64,000 bases of DNA from an uncultured Steroidobacter sp. (GTDB lineage: Bacteria; Pseudomonadota; Gammaproteobacteria; Steroidobacterales; Steroidobacteraceae): the NCBI GenBank assembly GCA_937864115.1, contig CALMII010000024.1:186001-250000 (forward strand), in the 5' to 3' direction. The notes under the pieces were generated by a model that saw only the letters and a list, made by a program, of their open reading frames with translations, did not search any database and had not been told where the DNA came from. The position numbers and the translations under genes are program-made. Positions 9,176 to 18,495 of the stretch are shown in pieces. Within the stretch, counting starts at the first letter, position 1; every line of letters begins with the position of its first letter.

Positions 9176-10947
9176 CAGTAGACATCTTTCTGGTAGCGAC
9201 GCTCGCGCTGCAGCGTCAGCAGGAACTCGTCCGCCGCTTCCGCATCGAGTGCGCCATGGGTCCGGACCACCTCGTGCAGGGCGGCGTGCACGTCGGGCGC
9301 CATCTGCTGGGCATCGCCGCACACATATATATGAGCGCCGTCGCGCAGCCAGGCGTACAGGTCGGCGCCCTGTTCGCGGATCCGCTGCTGGACGTAGACC
9401 TTGTCGCCGCCATCGCGCGAGAACGCGACGTCGAGACGATGCAGCACGCCGCGACGCCGCCAGTCGAGCCATTCCGTCTGGTACAGGAAATCGCTGCGCA
9501 GCGTGCGATCGCCGAAGAACAGCCAGTTCCTTCCGCGCGCGCCGAGCGTTTCGCGTTCGGCGAGAAAGGCGCGGAACGGCGCAACGCCCGTGCCCGGCCC
9601 GATCATGACGATGGGCGCTTCCGGATTCGCGGGCAGCCGGAAGGCTGCGTTGCGGTGCGGATAGATCGCGATACGCGCATCCGCATCCGTCGCCTCGCCG
9701 AGCAACGACGACACGACACCGCGACGCCCCCGGCCGTTGGACTCGTAGTTCACGATCCGGACGGTGAGATGCACTTCGTCCGGTGTCGCCTTCGGACTCG
9801 AAGCCACGGAATACAGTCGCGGCGCCAGCGGTCGCAGGATCTGCACGAAATCCGCGACGCCGACATCGCGCAGCGGATAGCCGGCAATCAGATCGATGAG
9901 ATGAAGCCCCTGCAACGAGGTCTCCGGCAGTTTCGACTGCTTCGTCAGCGAGGCATAGCGTTCGACCAGCGAACGGTTCAACAAGCCGATATCGAAATGC
10001 TCGAGCAGCGCCGATCGCAGCGAGCTGTCGGCACCGTTCACCGTGACCGGGGTCTCGGCATCGAACGGCAGCAGTTCGAGCAGCGAATCGACTTCGGCTG
10101 CGTGATTGCGCGGCACCACGCCGAAGGCATCGCCCGGCTCGTAATGAATGCCCGCGCCTTCGATCGAGAGTTCGATGTGGCGCACGTCCTTGGTGGAGTC
10201 GCGCGCCGTCAGCCGGATGTTCGCCAGCACCGGCGCCTGCCACGGGTTCTTGCGCGTATACGCTGTCGCAACGGAAGCGCTCGTGCGTGCGACCGGCGTG
10301 ACGCTGGCACTGTCGACAGGTCTCGATGCCAGCCGCGACACCGTCGTCGCGATCCATTCGTCCGCGGCCTGCTGAAAATCGACGTCGCATTCGACCCGAT
10401 CGCGCAGCCGCTGCGCGCCGAGCGTTTCGAGCTGGGCATCGAAGCGCCGGCCGGTTTCGCAGAACTTCTCGTAGCTCGAGTCGCCGAGCGCCAGTACCGC
10501 GTATTTCAGATGAGCGAGTTTCGGGCCCTTGCGTCCGTGCAGCAGGTCATACAGCGGCCGGGCGCGATCCGGCGGATCGCCCTCGCCGTGGGTGCTGACG
10601 ATGACCAGCAGGTGCTGCGCCTCTTCCAGATGCGTCTTGCGACAGTCGAGCATGTCGAGCGCGAGACTGCTCACGCCCATCGCGGTGAGCGCATCCGCCA
10701 GACGTTTCGCCAGCGATTCGCAGTTGCCGCTCTGCGAACCGTACAGGATCGTCGCCACCGGCCGTGCATCGGGTGCCGCGACCGCCGTCGGTGCGGATGC
10801 GGCGTTGAGCGTGCCGAGCAGGTAGCCGCTCAGCCAGGCGCGCTGCGCCGCATCGAGCCGGCCGACGAGACGTTGCACCTCGTCGGCCAGGGCGCGGTCG
10901 AACGGAACGGTCGTGTTCGCCACGTCCACGGTCGCGGGCTCGCTCAT
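9175..10947 (-). CDS. cysJ: Sulfite reductase [NADPH] flavoprotein (alpha) subunit
   Basis: 590 residues. A flavodoxin-like FMN domain covers residues 65-205 (YGSQSGNCESLAKRL; VSTHGEGDPPD; LGDSSYEKFC). An FAD/connecting domain follows from 230 to 430 (RLYSVASSP). A C-terminal NADPH domain has GPGTGVAPFRAF and ends in RYQKDVY, the usual CysJ terminus. It moves electrons from NADPH to CysI. The pair form an operon with a one-base overlap. No cysH, cysG or sulfate transporter gene is adjacent. Confidence 0.96.
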   Translation of the reverse strand: MSEPATVDVANTTVPFDRALADEVQRLVGRLDAAQRAWLSGYLLGTLNAASAPTAVAAPDARPVATILYGSQSGNCESLAKRLADALTAMGVSSLALDMLDCRKTHLEEAQHLLVIVSTHGEGDPPDRARPLYDLLHGRKGPKLAHLKYAVLALGDSSYEKFCETGRRFDAQLETLGAQRLRDRVECDVDFQQAADEWIATTVSRLASRPVDSASVTPVARTSASVATAYTRKNPWQAPVLANIRLTARDSTKDVRHIELSIEGAGIHYEPGDAFGVVPRNHAAEVDSLLELLPFDAETPVTVNGADSSLRSALLEHFDIGLLNRSLVERYASLTKQSKLPETSLQGLHLIDLIAGYPLRDVGVADFVQILRPLAPRLYSVASSPKATPDEVHLTVRIVNYESNGRGRRGVVSSLLGEATDADARIAIYPHRNAAFRLPANPEAPIVMIGPGTGVAPFRAFLAERETLGARGRNWLFFGDRTLRSDFLYQTEWLDWRRRGVLHRLDVAFSRDGGDKVYVQQRIREQGADLYAWLRDGAHIYVCGDAQQMAPDVHAALHEVVRTHGALDAEAADEFLLTLQRERRYQKDVY

Positions 10948-10966
10948 GACGCCAGGCAGCTCGCGA

Positions 10967-11599
10967 TTACGAGGGCTGCCGCGTCACGCGCAGATACGGA
11001 CGCTGTTCGTGCCAGCCATTCGGAAACAGCTTGCGGGCGTCGTCGTTCGACAGCGACGGCACGATGATCACGTCCTGACCCGGCTTCCAGTTCACGGGCG
11101 TCGCCACCTTGTGGTTGTCCGTGAGCTGCAGCGAATCGATGACGCGCAGGATCTCGTCGAAGTTGCGGCCGGTGCTGGCCGGATAGGTGATCGTGGCACG
11201 CACTTTCTTCGCGGGATCGATGATGAACACCGAGCGCACGGTGAAGGTGTTGTCGGCCTTCGGATGCAGCATGCCGTAGAGGTTGGCCACTGCGCGGTCG
11301 GCATCGCCGATGATCGGAAAGCGCGGGCGCGCGCCCTGCGTCGCTTCGATGTCGTCCGCCCAGCGCTCATGATCGGTGATGGAGTCGACCGACAGGCCGA
11401 TCACCTTGACGCCGCGCTCTTCGAACTGCGGACGCAGGCGCTCCGTATAGCCGAGTTCGGTCGTGCAGACCGGCGTGAAATCCCTGGGATGCGAGAACAG
11501 CACGCTCCAGTGCGACCCGAGCCACTCGTGGAAACGGATGCGGCCGATGGTGGTGTTGGCTTCGAAATCCGGAGCGGTATCGCCGATCTGCAAGCTCAT
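10967..11599 (-). CDS. 1-Cys peroxiredoxin (Prx6 type)
   Basis: 210 residues from ATG 11599, with GGGAGG just upstream. The thioredoxin-fold AhpC/TSA domain carries the peroxidatic Cys45 in DFTPVCTTE. PVCTTE plus the long C-terminal domain (VNWKPGQDVIIVPSLSND near residue 170) mark the Prx6/1-Cys class. No resolving cysteine is seen. It reduces hydrogen peroxide and organic hydroperoxides in the cytoplasm. It lies only 19 bp downstream of the cysJ start side on the same strand, so it may be cotranscribed ahead of cysJI. A MarR gene is divergent on the other side. Confidence 0.95.
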   Translation of the reverse strand: MSLQIGDTAPDFEANTTIGRIRFHEWLGSHWSVLFSHPRDFTPVCTTELGYTERLRPQFEERGVKVIGLSVDSITDHERWADDIEATQGARPRFPIIGDADRAVANLYGMLHPKADNTFTVRSVFIIDPAKKVRATITYPASTGRNFDEILRVIDSLQLTDNHKVATPVNWKPGQDVIIVPSLSNDDARKLFPNGWHEQRPYLRVTRQPS

Positions 11600-11775
11600 G
11601 AGGCCTCCCTTCAGGGTGTTGTCGGTGGCAATTGGCAAGGGCCCGAACCATAACACCTCACAACGTGATACAAATCCAACGAATCGTTTTGAGGCCATGC
11701 AGAACGGGCATGAGGTGCCACGGCGGCGCCTGCGCTGGTACCTTTGCGGCCTCGCAACGCAGGAAGGACCATCGC

Positions 11776-12198
11776 ATGGCGGACAGATCCGCGGTCGGCA
11801 AGCGGCAGTACGAAGCGCTGGCGGCATTCCGCTACGAGCTGCGGCGTTACCTGCGCCACAGCGAGGAAATGACGCGGCGCCACGGCATGACGCCGCTGCA
11901 ATACCAGCTGTTGCTGCACGTGAAAGGATTTCCCGGCCGGGAATATGCGTCGGTGACGGAACTGGCCGAACGTCTGCAGGCCAAGCATCACGGGGTCGTC
12001 GCGCTCGTGACGCGCAGCGAGGCCGCCGGCCTGGTCGAGCGACGCATCAGCCCGGACGACCGGCGACTGGTTCACGTCTATCTGACGGCGCGGGGCGAAC
12101 AGAAGCTGGCGAAGCTGGCGGACCTGCACCGGCGCGAGCTGCTGCAGCTGCAGGGAAGGTTTACGGTGCCGGATGCGGCGGTGTTGCAGGAGAAGTGA
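11776..12198 (+). CDS. MarR family transcriptional regulator
   Basis: 140 residues from ATG 11776 with AGGAAGGA as ribosome site. A winged helix-turn-helix is visible (TPLQYQLLLHVKGFP; SVTELAERLQAKHHGVVALVTRSEAAGLVERRISPDDRRLVHVYLTARG). No cysteine is in the OhrR sensing position, so redox sensing would need another mechanism. It is divergent from the 1-Cys peroxiredoxin with 176 bp between them, and that peroxiredoxin-cysJI unit is the obvious candidate target. A short palindrome (AACGAATCGTT, 11678-11688) lies in the gap. Confidence 0.88.
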   Translation: MADRSAVGKRQYEALAAFRYELRRYLRHSEEMTRRHGMTPLQYQLLLHVKGFPGREYASVTELAERLQAKHHGVVALVTRSEAAGLVERRISPDDRRLVHVYLTARGEQKLAKLADLHRRELLQLQGRFTVPDAAVLQEK

Positions 12199-12228
12199 TC
12201 GCCGCCGGCCAGTCGTCATCCCTGCGCA

Positions 12229-14931
12229 TCACATGCGCTGTCCCGTCACCTTCGCCGTGCCGAAGATGCCCAGCTTCGCCTTGCCCGAGATCGCATCGCC
12301 GTCGACGACCAGGTCGTACTTCAGCGTGATCGGCATGGGTTTCTTCACCTTCATCTCCCAGTGGAGCTGACTGTCGGTGACCGTACCCTCGAAATCCATC
12401 GCGCCTTCGGGGCTTTCGAGCGAACCGCGCAGCACGCTGCCTTCGGTGGTGAAGCGGCCGACCATGTCCTGCGGTCCCATCGGCGTGGCGAGCACCATCT
12501 TCCAGGCACCGTCGATGCGTGCCGGAGCCGACGGCGCCGGCTGAGGAGGCGGTGCAGCTTCCTGCACGACCGGAGGCGCAACTGGCGCAGCCTGCACCAC
12601 CGTCTCCGCCGACTTGCCGGCGATGGGCCGGCCTTCGATGACTTCGAGAATCTTCGCCGGCGTCAGCGGCAGTTCGAGCGGCGGCGCGCCGAACGGTGCG
12701 AGCGCATCGGCGATGGCATTGAACAGCGTCGGCGGACCGATGATGGCGCCACCCTCGCCCACGCCGCGAAAACCGCCTTCTGATTTCGAGGGCGTGCACG
12801 CGTGCAGGAATTCGAACTCGGGCACGTCGGCGATCGTCGGCAGCAGGTAGTCCTTGTAAGTTACGGCGAGCGGATTGCCGCGCGAGTCGTAGCCCGCTTC
12901 TTCCAGCAGCACGGTGCCGATCGCCTGCGTGAGTCCGCCTGCGATCTGACCTTCGACGACGGCGGGATTGATGATGGTTCCGCAGTCCTCGCTCGACAGC
13001 CAGCGCCGGATCCTGACGAATCCGGTGTCGGGATCGATCTCGACGATGCAGGCGTGCGCTGCGCTGGTGAACGTCATCGGCGGCGGATCGTAGCGATACT
13101 GCGCTTCGAGCCCCGATTCCATGCCCGGCGGCAGGCGCGACGGCTCGCCGTAAGCGATCTCCGCGATCTGACGCAGGCTGCGCGTCCTGTCGGCCGCACC
13201 GGCGACGCGGATCGTGCCCTCCTCGATCGTGATGCCGTCGACATCGGCATCGAGCAGGTGCGCCGCGATGCGCTTTACCTTCTCGCGCAGGATCGCCGCC
13301 GCCCTGCGCGAGGCGCCGCCGCCGATGACACCCTGCCGGCTGCCCGCGGCGCCCGGCCCGAAACCGCCGCGCGAACTGTCGCCTTCGAATACGGCAACGT
13401 CTTCGTACGCAACACCGAGCTGGTCCGCGATCACCTGCGCCATCGTGCTTTCGGTACCGTGCCCCTGCGAATGCGTACTCATCAGCGCCGTCACCTTGCC
13501 GGTCGGCTCGATGCGGATGTGCGCGAGTTCGCCGGTCATGGGCGCGATGGAACCGGCCGCGCCCGTCGGCTCGACGTAGGCTGCAATGCCGAGCCCGAGG
13601 TAGCGTCCCTCCTTTCGCGCTGCTGCCTGTTCGGCACGAAAGGCAGGCACGTCGAGCGTTTCGAGCAGCTCGTCGAGGCACTCCGCCGGCGTGATGTCTT
13701 CGAGCGGAATGCCGAGCGGCGTCGTGCAGGGCTGATCCGCCTTCGTGATGAGATTGCGGCGCCGCAGTTCGACGGGATCGATTCCCAGTTCGCGTGCCGC
13801 GATGTCGAGCAGCGTTTCACGCGCCAGCGATTCCATCGCCCACGGCCCGCGATAGGCGCCGAGCCCGACCGTGTTCGAGAACCAGCCGCGCGTATGAAAA
13901 CCGGGATGCGGCATCCTGTACGCCGCCCACATGAACAGGTGTACGGCGATGTTGGCGTCCGCGCCCTGCGGATAGGCGCCGTTGTTGAGGCTGTAGTCGG
14001 AATGGGCCGCGAGCATCCGTCCGTCGCGGTCGAGCGCCAGACGAACGGTGATCTCCTGTTCGCGCGCCTGATTCGCCGCGACGAAATTTTCCCAGCGATC
14101 CTCGATCCACTTGAGCGGACGGCCGAGCAGCATCGCACCGACGATCGTCGACATCTCCTCGCGCCAGGGATGATTCTTGAGCCCGAAGGAACCGCCGACG
14201 TCCTTGGCGATGACGCGGACGTTCAGTGTCGGCTGATCGAGCGCCAGCGACAGATAGCGCGCCACCAGGTGCGGGCTCTGGCAGGTGATGTAGACGAGCA
14301 GTTCCTCGCCCTGCCGGGTCACCACGACGCCGCGCGTTTCCATCGGCGACTGCGAGATACGCTGGTGACGTATCGTGCGGGTCAGCAGGTACGGCGCCTT
14401 CGACAACCTCTCTTCGAGTTCATCGTCCTGCTCGTTGCCCATCGCAGCGGCGACATTGGAATCCGTGCCCGCATGGACTGGCGGCCCGCGCATCGCATCG
14501 GCGATGGTGACGACGGGATCCAGTTCTTCGTAATCGACGTTCACCAGACTCGCGGCGTCCTCGGCGAGATAGCGATCCTGCGCCACGACCATGACCACGG
14601 GGTCGCCGACGTAGGCGACCGTGCCTCGCGCCAGCAGCGGTACCGGCGGTTCGCACGGCGGCGCGAAATAGAAGCTCAGCAGTTTGGCGGGAATGCGGTC
14701 GAGATCCTCCACGGTGAAGACGGCAAGTACGCCGGGCGATTCACGCGCGACCGACGTGTCGATCGAACGGATGCGTCCGCGCGCGATCGGGCTGCGCACG
14801 AAAGCGACGTGCAGCATGCCGGGCAGCACGATGTCATCGACGAACGTGCCGCGGCCCGTGAGGAGCCGCCCGTCCTCCTTGCGCGGCAGACGCCTGCCGA
14901 TCATGCCGGCGTGCGATTCCGCCTGACTCAT
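12229..14931 (-). CDS. Molybdenum hydroxylase large subunit (xanthine dehydrogenase/CoxL family) with extra C-terminal domain
   Basis: 900 residues from ATG 14931, overlapping the FeS subunit stop by 4 nt. Residues 10-770 are the molybdopterin-binding aldehyde/xanthine oxidase fold (GRRLPRKEDGRLLTGRGTFVDDI; SHSQGHG-like STHSQGHGTESTMAQ; GFRGVGEGGAIIGP with the catalytic Glu). The active-site loop reads GAYRGPW and not the AYRCSFR of true CO dehydrogenase, so CO is unlikely to be the substrate. After a Pro/Ala-rich linker there is a 96-residue C-terminal domain (residues 805-900, starting RIDGAWK) of alternating beta-type sequence that normal CoxL lacks. The enzyme probably hydroxylates an organic substrate. 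Its partners are the next two genes upstream. Confidence 0.9.
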   Translation of the reverse strand: MSQAESHAGMIGRRLPRKEDGRLLTGRGTFVDDIVLPGMLHVAFVRSPIARGRIRSIDTSVARESPGVLAVFTVEDLDRIPAKLLSFYFAPPCEPPVPLLARGTVAYVGDPVVMVVAQDRYLAEDAASLVNVDYEELDPVVTIADAMRGPPVHAGTDSNVAAAMGNEQDDELEERLSKAPYLLTRTIRHQRISQSPMETRGVVVTRQGEELLVYITCQSPHLVARYLSLALDQPTLNVRVIAKDVGGSFGLKNHPWREEMSTIVGAMLLGRPLKWIEDRWENFVAANQAREQEITVRLALDRDGRMLAAHSDYSLNNGAYPQGADANIAVHLFMWAAYRMPHPGFHTRGWFSNTVGLGAYRGPWAMESLARETLLDIAARELGIDPVELRRRNLITKADQPCTTPLGIPLEDITPAECLDELLETLDVPAFRAEQAAARKEGRYLGLGIAAYVEPTGAAGSIAPMTGELAHIRIEPTGKVTALMSTHSQGHGTESTMAQVIADQLGVAYEDVAVFEGDSSRGGFGPGAAGSRQGVIGGGASRRAAAILREKVKRIAAHLLDADVDGITIEEGTIRVAGAADRTRSLRQIAEIAYGEPSRLPPGMESGLEAQYRYDPPPMTFTSAAHACIVEIDPDTGFVRIRRWLSSEDCGTIINPAVVEGQIAGGLTQAIGTVLLEEAGYDSRGNPLAVTYKDYLLPTIADVPEFEFLHACTPSKSEGGFRGVGEGGAIIGPPTLFNAIADALAPFGAPPLELPLTPAKILEVIEGRPIAGKSAETVVQAAPVAPPVVQEAAPPPQPAPSAPARIDGAWKMVLATPMGPQDMVGRFTTEGSVLRGSLESPEGAMDFEGTVTDSQLHWEMKVKKPMPITLKYDLVVDGDAISGKAKLGIFGTAKVTGQRM

Positions 14932-15413
14932 GATCGTTCGGTCCCGCCGTCGCTCGCCAGCTTGCGCGCGGCGCGGCGAATGCCCTGATAACCGGTACAC
15001 CGGCACACATGGCCCGACAGGGCGTCGAGCAGCCCTTCGGCGTCCGGTTTGTCGGGACCGGACGTCAGCGCTGCGAACGTCATCACCACGCCCGGCGTAC
15101 AGAAGCCGCATTGCAGTGCATGCTCGTCGCGCATCGCCTGCTGCACGGGATGCAGCGAACCGTCGACCGGCGCGAGCCCTTCGACGGTCGTGATCGCAGA
15201 ACCGTCGGCCTGCACGGCCAGCATCAGACACGAACGCACGGCGAGTCCGTCGACGATCACCGTGCAGGCGCCGCACACGCCGTGTTCGCAACCGACGTGC
15301 ACACCGGTATAGCCGGCATCGATGCGCAGAAAATCGCTCAGCGTCTTGCGGCCTTCGACCGTCGTCTGTTGCCGGCGGCCATTGATCGTCACGTCGATCC
15401 GGTGTTCGCTCAT
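14928..15413 (-). CDS. Molybdenum hydroxylase [2Fe-2S] small subunit (CoxS type)
   Basis: 161 residues. A plant-ferredoxin-type cluster has GCEHGVCGACTV with a further Cys at SCLML. The second all-alpha cluster has QCGFCTPG and CRCTGY. It carries electrons from the molybdenum centre to the FAD subunit. It overlaps both neighbours by 4 nt (ATGA), the standard tight arrangement of these three-subunit enzymes. Length matches CoxS. Confidence 0.95.
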   Translation of the reverse strand: MSEHRIDVTINGRRQQTTVEGRKTLSDFLRIDAGYTGVHVGCEHGVCGACTVIVDGLAVRSCLMLAVQADGSAITTVEGLAPVDGSLHPVQQAMRDEHALQCGFCTPGVVMTFAALTSGPDKPDAEGLLDALSGHVCRCTGYQGIRRAARKLASDGGTERS

Positions 15414-16279
15414 GCCGCGTTTCTCACATCGAGGGCGTCGCTCAGGGTGCGGGCGAAGATGCGCCGGCCGACGGTACGTCGATACTCGGCAGACGCATGA
15501 CGGTCGTCGAAGGGCTCGGTGTCCGCGACCGCGAGTTCGGCGATGGCTCGCACGTCGAGTCCCGCCAGCGACTGGCCGATCAGTGCCTGCTCCGCCTGGC
15601 GCGCCTTCATCGGCGTCGGACCCATGCCGAACCAGGCGAGTCCTGCGCGGCTGATGCGCCCGCTGTCGAAAGCGAGCGAACCCACCAGTCCGATCAGCGC
15701 GAAATCGCCGGGGCGCTGCGCGACTTCGCGAAAGACGGGAATCGCATCGGCGGGCCCGTCGGGAAACTCGATCGAGGTGATCAGCTCGTCCGGTTCGAGC
15801 GATGTGGCATAGGGTCCGAGGTAGAGATCTTCGGCGCGGATGCGTCGTACGCCGCGCACGGATCGCGCTTCGACCGATGCACCGAGCGCAACGGCTGTGG
15901 CCGGCAGTTCGGCCGCGGGTTCGCCGAGCGCGATCGATCCGCCGACGGTGCCGCGATTGCGCGTCTGGTGATGACCCACGTGCTGCGTCGCCGTGACCAG
16001 CACCGGCAATGTCTGGCGCAGCGTGGTGTCGGCAATGGCTTCGTTCTGGCGCAGGATCGGGCCGATGCGCGTCGCGCCGTTCGCCCGACTCACGCCCTTC
16101 AGGCTCGCGATGCGGTTGATGTCGACGAGAATGAATGGCTGGCTCATGCGCAATGCCAGCAGCGGCAGCAGCGTCTGGCCGCCGGCGAGCACCGTCGCAC
16201 CGCCGCCGGCTTCGGCAAGCAAGGCGCACGCCTCATCGACCGTCTTCGGCGCGTAGTAGTCGAACGGCGCCGGCTTCAT
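15410..16279 (-). CDS. Molybdenum hydroxylase FAD-binding medium subunit (CoxM type)
   Basis: 289 residues, close to CoxM (about 290). FAD-binding motifs are visible: TVLAGGQTLLPLL near residue 30 and TRNRGTVGGSIALGEP near 107-122. A CO_deh_flav_C domain is at the end. It passes electrons from the FeS subunit to an acceptor. Its start overlaps the CoxG-like gene stop by 4 nt and its stop overlaps the FeS subunit start. Confidence 0.94.
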   Translation of the reverse strand: MKPAPFDYYAPKTVDEACALLAEAGGGATVLAGGQTLLPLLALRMSQPFILVDINRIASLKGVSRANGATRIGPILRQNEAIADTTLRQTLPVLVTATQHVGHHQTRNRGTVGGSIALGEPAAELPATAVALGASVEARSVRGVRRIRAEDLYLGPYATSLEPDELITSIEFPDGPADAIPVFREVAQRPGDFALIGLVGSLAFDSGRISRAGLAWFGMGPTPMKARQAEQALIGQSLAGLDVRAIAELAVADTEPFDDRHASAEYRRTVGRRIFARTLSDALDVRNAA

Positions 16280-17013
16280 CGCCCGTCCCCCGATCGTTTG
16301 TCTGCGCGCAGCAGGCGTTCGAGCAACGCGGCATCGAGCACGATCTGCGGCGCAGCGCTGCGACGACCGAACTCGAACCCTGCTGCGGCGACGATGACGA
16401 TCAGAAGGCCGATCGCCATGCCCATCCAGTCCGAACCGCCACTGCCCTGCGAGCGGCCGACGAAGAATCCCACCATTGCCGACACGGCGAGCGCGAGAAT
16501 CCAGGCGATCGGCAGGCCGCGAGAAGCGGCTGGCGCCGCAGATACGGACGCCGACGGCGTCGCGACGGTGGCAGTGCCGGTGAGCAGTTCGCCGAACTTC
16601 CTGAAGAACCTGCCCGCGAACTGTTTAGCGGTCGCATCGATCAACGGTCCGCCGAGTTGTGCCAGCCGGCCGCCGACCGTCGCGTCGACTTCGTAGGCAA
16701 GCACCGTGACGCTGCCTTCCTCGGCGAGCCGCACCTTGATACTCGTCTTCGCCGAACCCACGGTGCCGCCCTGCCCCTCGCCAGTCAGCGTGTAGCTGCG
16801 CGGCGCATCGATATCGGAGAGCGCGACGACGCCGTTGAAGCGCGCACCGATGGGACCGATCTTCACTTCGACGACGGCGCGCAGCCGCTCGGCGGATTCC
16901 TTCTCCAGCGACTGACATCCGGGGATGCATTGCCTCAGCACCTCCGGGTCATTGAGGGCTTCCCACACCCGGCCTCGCGGAGCGGCGATGCGCTCCTCTC
17001 CTGTCATTCTCAT
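16276..17013 (-). CDS. CoxG-like SRPBCC protein with C-terminal membrane segments
   Basis: About 245 residues from ATG 17013; an ATG at 17007 is equally possible. Residues 1-150 are the CoxG/SRPBCC domain (EERIAAPRGRVWEALNDPEVLRQCIPGC; LTGEGQGGTVGSAKTSIKV; GGPLIDATAKQFAGRFFRKF). Two hydrophobic helices follow (GLPIAWILALAVSAMVGFFVG; WMGMAIGLLIVIVAAAGFEFG). CoxG recruits CO dehydrogenase to the membrane in Oligotropha, so a similar role for this hydroxylase is likely. It is coupled to the FAD subunit gene. Confidence 0.88.
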   Translation of the reverse strand: MRMTGEERIAAPRGRVWEALNDPEVLRQCIPGCQSLEKESAERLRAVVEVKIGPIGARFNGVVALSDIDAPRSYTLTGEGQGGTVGSAKTSIKVRLAEEGSVTVLAYEVDATVGGRLAQLGGPLIDATAKQFAGRFFRKFGELLTGTATVATPSASVSAAPAASRGLPIAWILALAVSAMVGFFVGRSQGSGGSDWMGMAIGLLIVIVAAAGFEFGRRSAAPQIVLDAALLERLLRADKRSGDGR

Positions 17014-17089
17014 TCGTCGGCCCCCGCACTTGTGCAACACGATGTTTCATTACTGGATGGGGAATTGTCAACCGAAGACCGCGGAAAGA

Positions 17090-17163
17090 GGGCCGCGAAA
17101 GACCGCAAAAAAGAATCGTTTTCGGAAGAGATCCTCATTCCTTTATGCGGTCTTTTGCGGCCC
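17090..17163. repeat. Hairpin repeat of the GACCGCA family, copy 1
   Basis: Arms GCCGCGAAAGACCGCA and TGCGGTCTTTTGCGGC are separated by about 40 bp. The phosphotransferase stop codon (17143-17145) lies inside the right arm, so the last residues (PQKTA) come from the repeat. Related copies occur at 32063 and 58025. Terminator function is plausible. Confidence 0.8.
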
Positions 17164-18495
17164 TCCTCCCTCTCCGATCCCCGCCAGCACCCGATCCAGG
17201 CCCGCCGCGAAATCGTGCGTCTGCCACAGATGCAGGAACATCGTCGAGATGTGCAGCTGGGCACGCGCCGCTTCGCTGGTACGAAACACGGGATCGCGCT
17301 GACTCGATGCCGTCGCGGCAGCCGGCAGACGCGACAGGACTTTCGCCGGCGCTTCCATGAGCCAGGCGAGACCCATCGTTGCGACGTACAGGTCCATGTG
17401 CAGCCGCAGATCGGCAGTGGCCAGCGACGGCCCGCCGTTCGCGCGCAACTCCGTGACGAACAGATCGAGCAGTTCGTCGAAGTGCTCGTCCCACAACTCC
17501 TGGTGCGCAGCGCTCAGCGCGCCCCACAGCGCATAGGCGACATTCATCTGGCGCACGCGGCCCCAGTCCATCAGGCCGCACTGCATCGTTCCCGACGCAT
17601 CGCGCCAGAACCAGGCGTTGTCGATGTTGGCGTTCCAGTGACACAGCGCGATGAAGTCGCGATCGGATTGCAGGAAACGCTTGATCGTCGTCTCGTGCTG
17701 CAGGAAGCGACCGACCTCGCGCTCCATGCGCGCAAAGAATGCCGGCGTCAGCGAAGACGGCACCAGTTGCGGATACGTTGCGGCGAACTGCGCATAGCCG
17801 CGGATCAGTTCGCGCAGCCGCGGTCCGTCATGGCGGATCGGATCCGAGGCCGCCGCAGCCTGCGCATCGAAAGGAAAGCGCGCTTCGACCTCCGCCGACA
17901 GCCGTGCGGACTTGTGTGTCGCCGCGAGCTGCGCGAGTGCGGCAACGATGGCGCGATAGCGCGCGAGCGGATCCTCCAGATCATGATCGAGACACTTCGG
18001 CTGATGCGGCTCGATCCCGTCGACACCGAATGCGATCTGCTGCGTGATCAGCAGCCCCGTGCCGGACTCGTGCTCGTAGTCGGCGAAATAGGCGACCGGC
18101 ACGCGGATCGGAAATCCAGGCAGGCGCGACAGCGGCGCAAAGCGGACCTCGGCTTCCATCTCGTACCGGCCCCGGTCACGCAGGGGGTTGGTGAAGTCGC
18201 GCGAGAACTTCACGAACAGGTCCGTGTGCAGGTCGGGGGCAGGTTGCGCGTATTCCACCGCCAGGAAGAACTTCTGGCCGGTGCTGCCGCCGGGACATTC
18301 CTCCAGCCGCACGATGCGCGTGACGCTGTTCGTCGCTGCAATCGAACCGAAGGAGCGGAATGCCTCGGTGAGGAAGCCGGCGCCGAGTGCACGCAATGCG
18401 TCGCCATGCGCGGGAATGGCGAGACCGAAGGCATCGCCGCGAAAATCAGACCAGGGGCATCCCTCAGAACGGCAGGTTGTACAGCTTGACCGCAT
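17143..18495 (-). CDS. Phosphotransferase-like protein (APH/EcKinase-like fold)
   Basis: About 450 residues from the ATG at 18495, which overlaps the amidohydrolase by 32 bp. The true start is uncertain because homology becomes convincing only from about residue 20. Kinase-like features are FLAVEYAQPAPDLHTDLFVKFSRDF (ATP-binding Lys), LCHWNANIDNAWF (HxNxxxDN catalytic-loop form, with W replacing the usual HGD) and CGLMDWGRVRQMN (metal-binding D in place of DFG/DWE). These are hallmarks of aminoglycoside-phosphotransferase-like enzymes that phosphorylate small molecules. The substrate is unknown. It sits between the amidohydrolase and the molybdenum hydroxylase on the same strand. Confidence 0.7.
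   Translation of the reverse strand: MRSSCTTCRSEGCPWSDFRGDAFGLAIPAHGDALRALGAGFLTEAFRSFGSIAATNSVTRIVRLEECPGGSTGQKFFLAVEYAQPAPDLHTDLFVKFSRDFTNPLRDRGRYEMEAEVRFAPLSRLPGFPIRVPVAYFADYEHESGTGLLITQQIAFGVDGIEPHQPKCLDHDLEDPLARYRAIVAALAQLAATHKSARLSAEVEARFPFDAQAAAASDPIRHDGPRLRELIRGYAQFAATYPQLVPSSLTPAFFARMEREVGRFLQHETTIKRFLQSDRDFIALCHWNANIDNAWFWRDASGTMQCGLMDWGRVRQMNVAYALWGALSAAHQELWDEHFDELLDLFVTELRANGGPSLATADLRLHMDLYVATMGLAWLMEAPAKVLSRLPAAATASSQRDPVFRTSEAARAQLHISTMFLHLWQTHDFAAGLDRVLAGIGEGGGPQKTA

Noticed and set aside
12229..14931. Annotation as carbon monoxide dehydrogenase large subunit
   Set aside because: The active-site loop is GAYRGPW, lacking the Cys of AYRCSFR.
9256..15000. Long plus-strand open frames opposite cysJ and the molybdenum hydroxylase genes
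   Set aside because: Composition is Arg/Asp/His-rich antisense shadow; the minus-strand frames carry all catalytic motifs.
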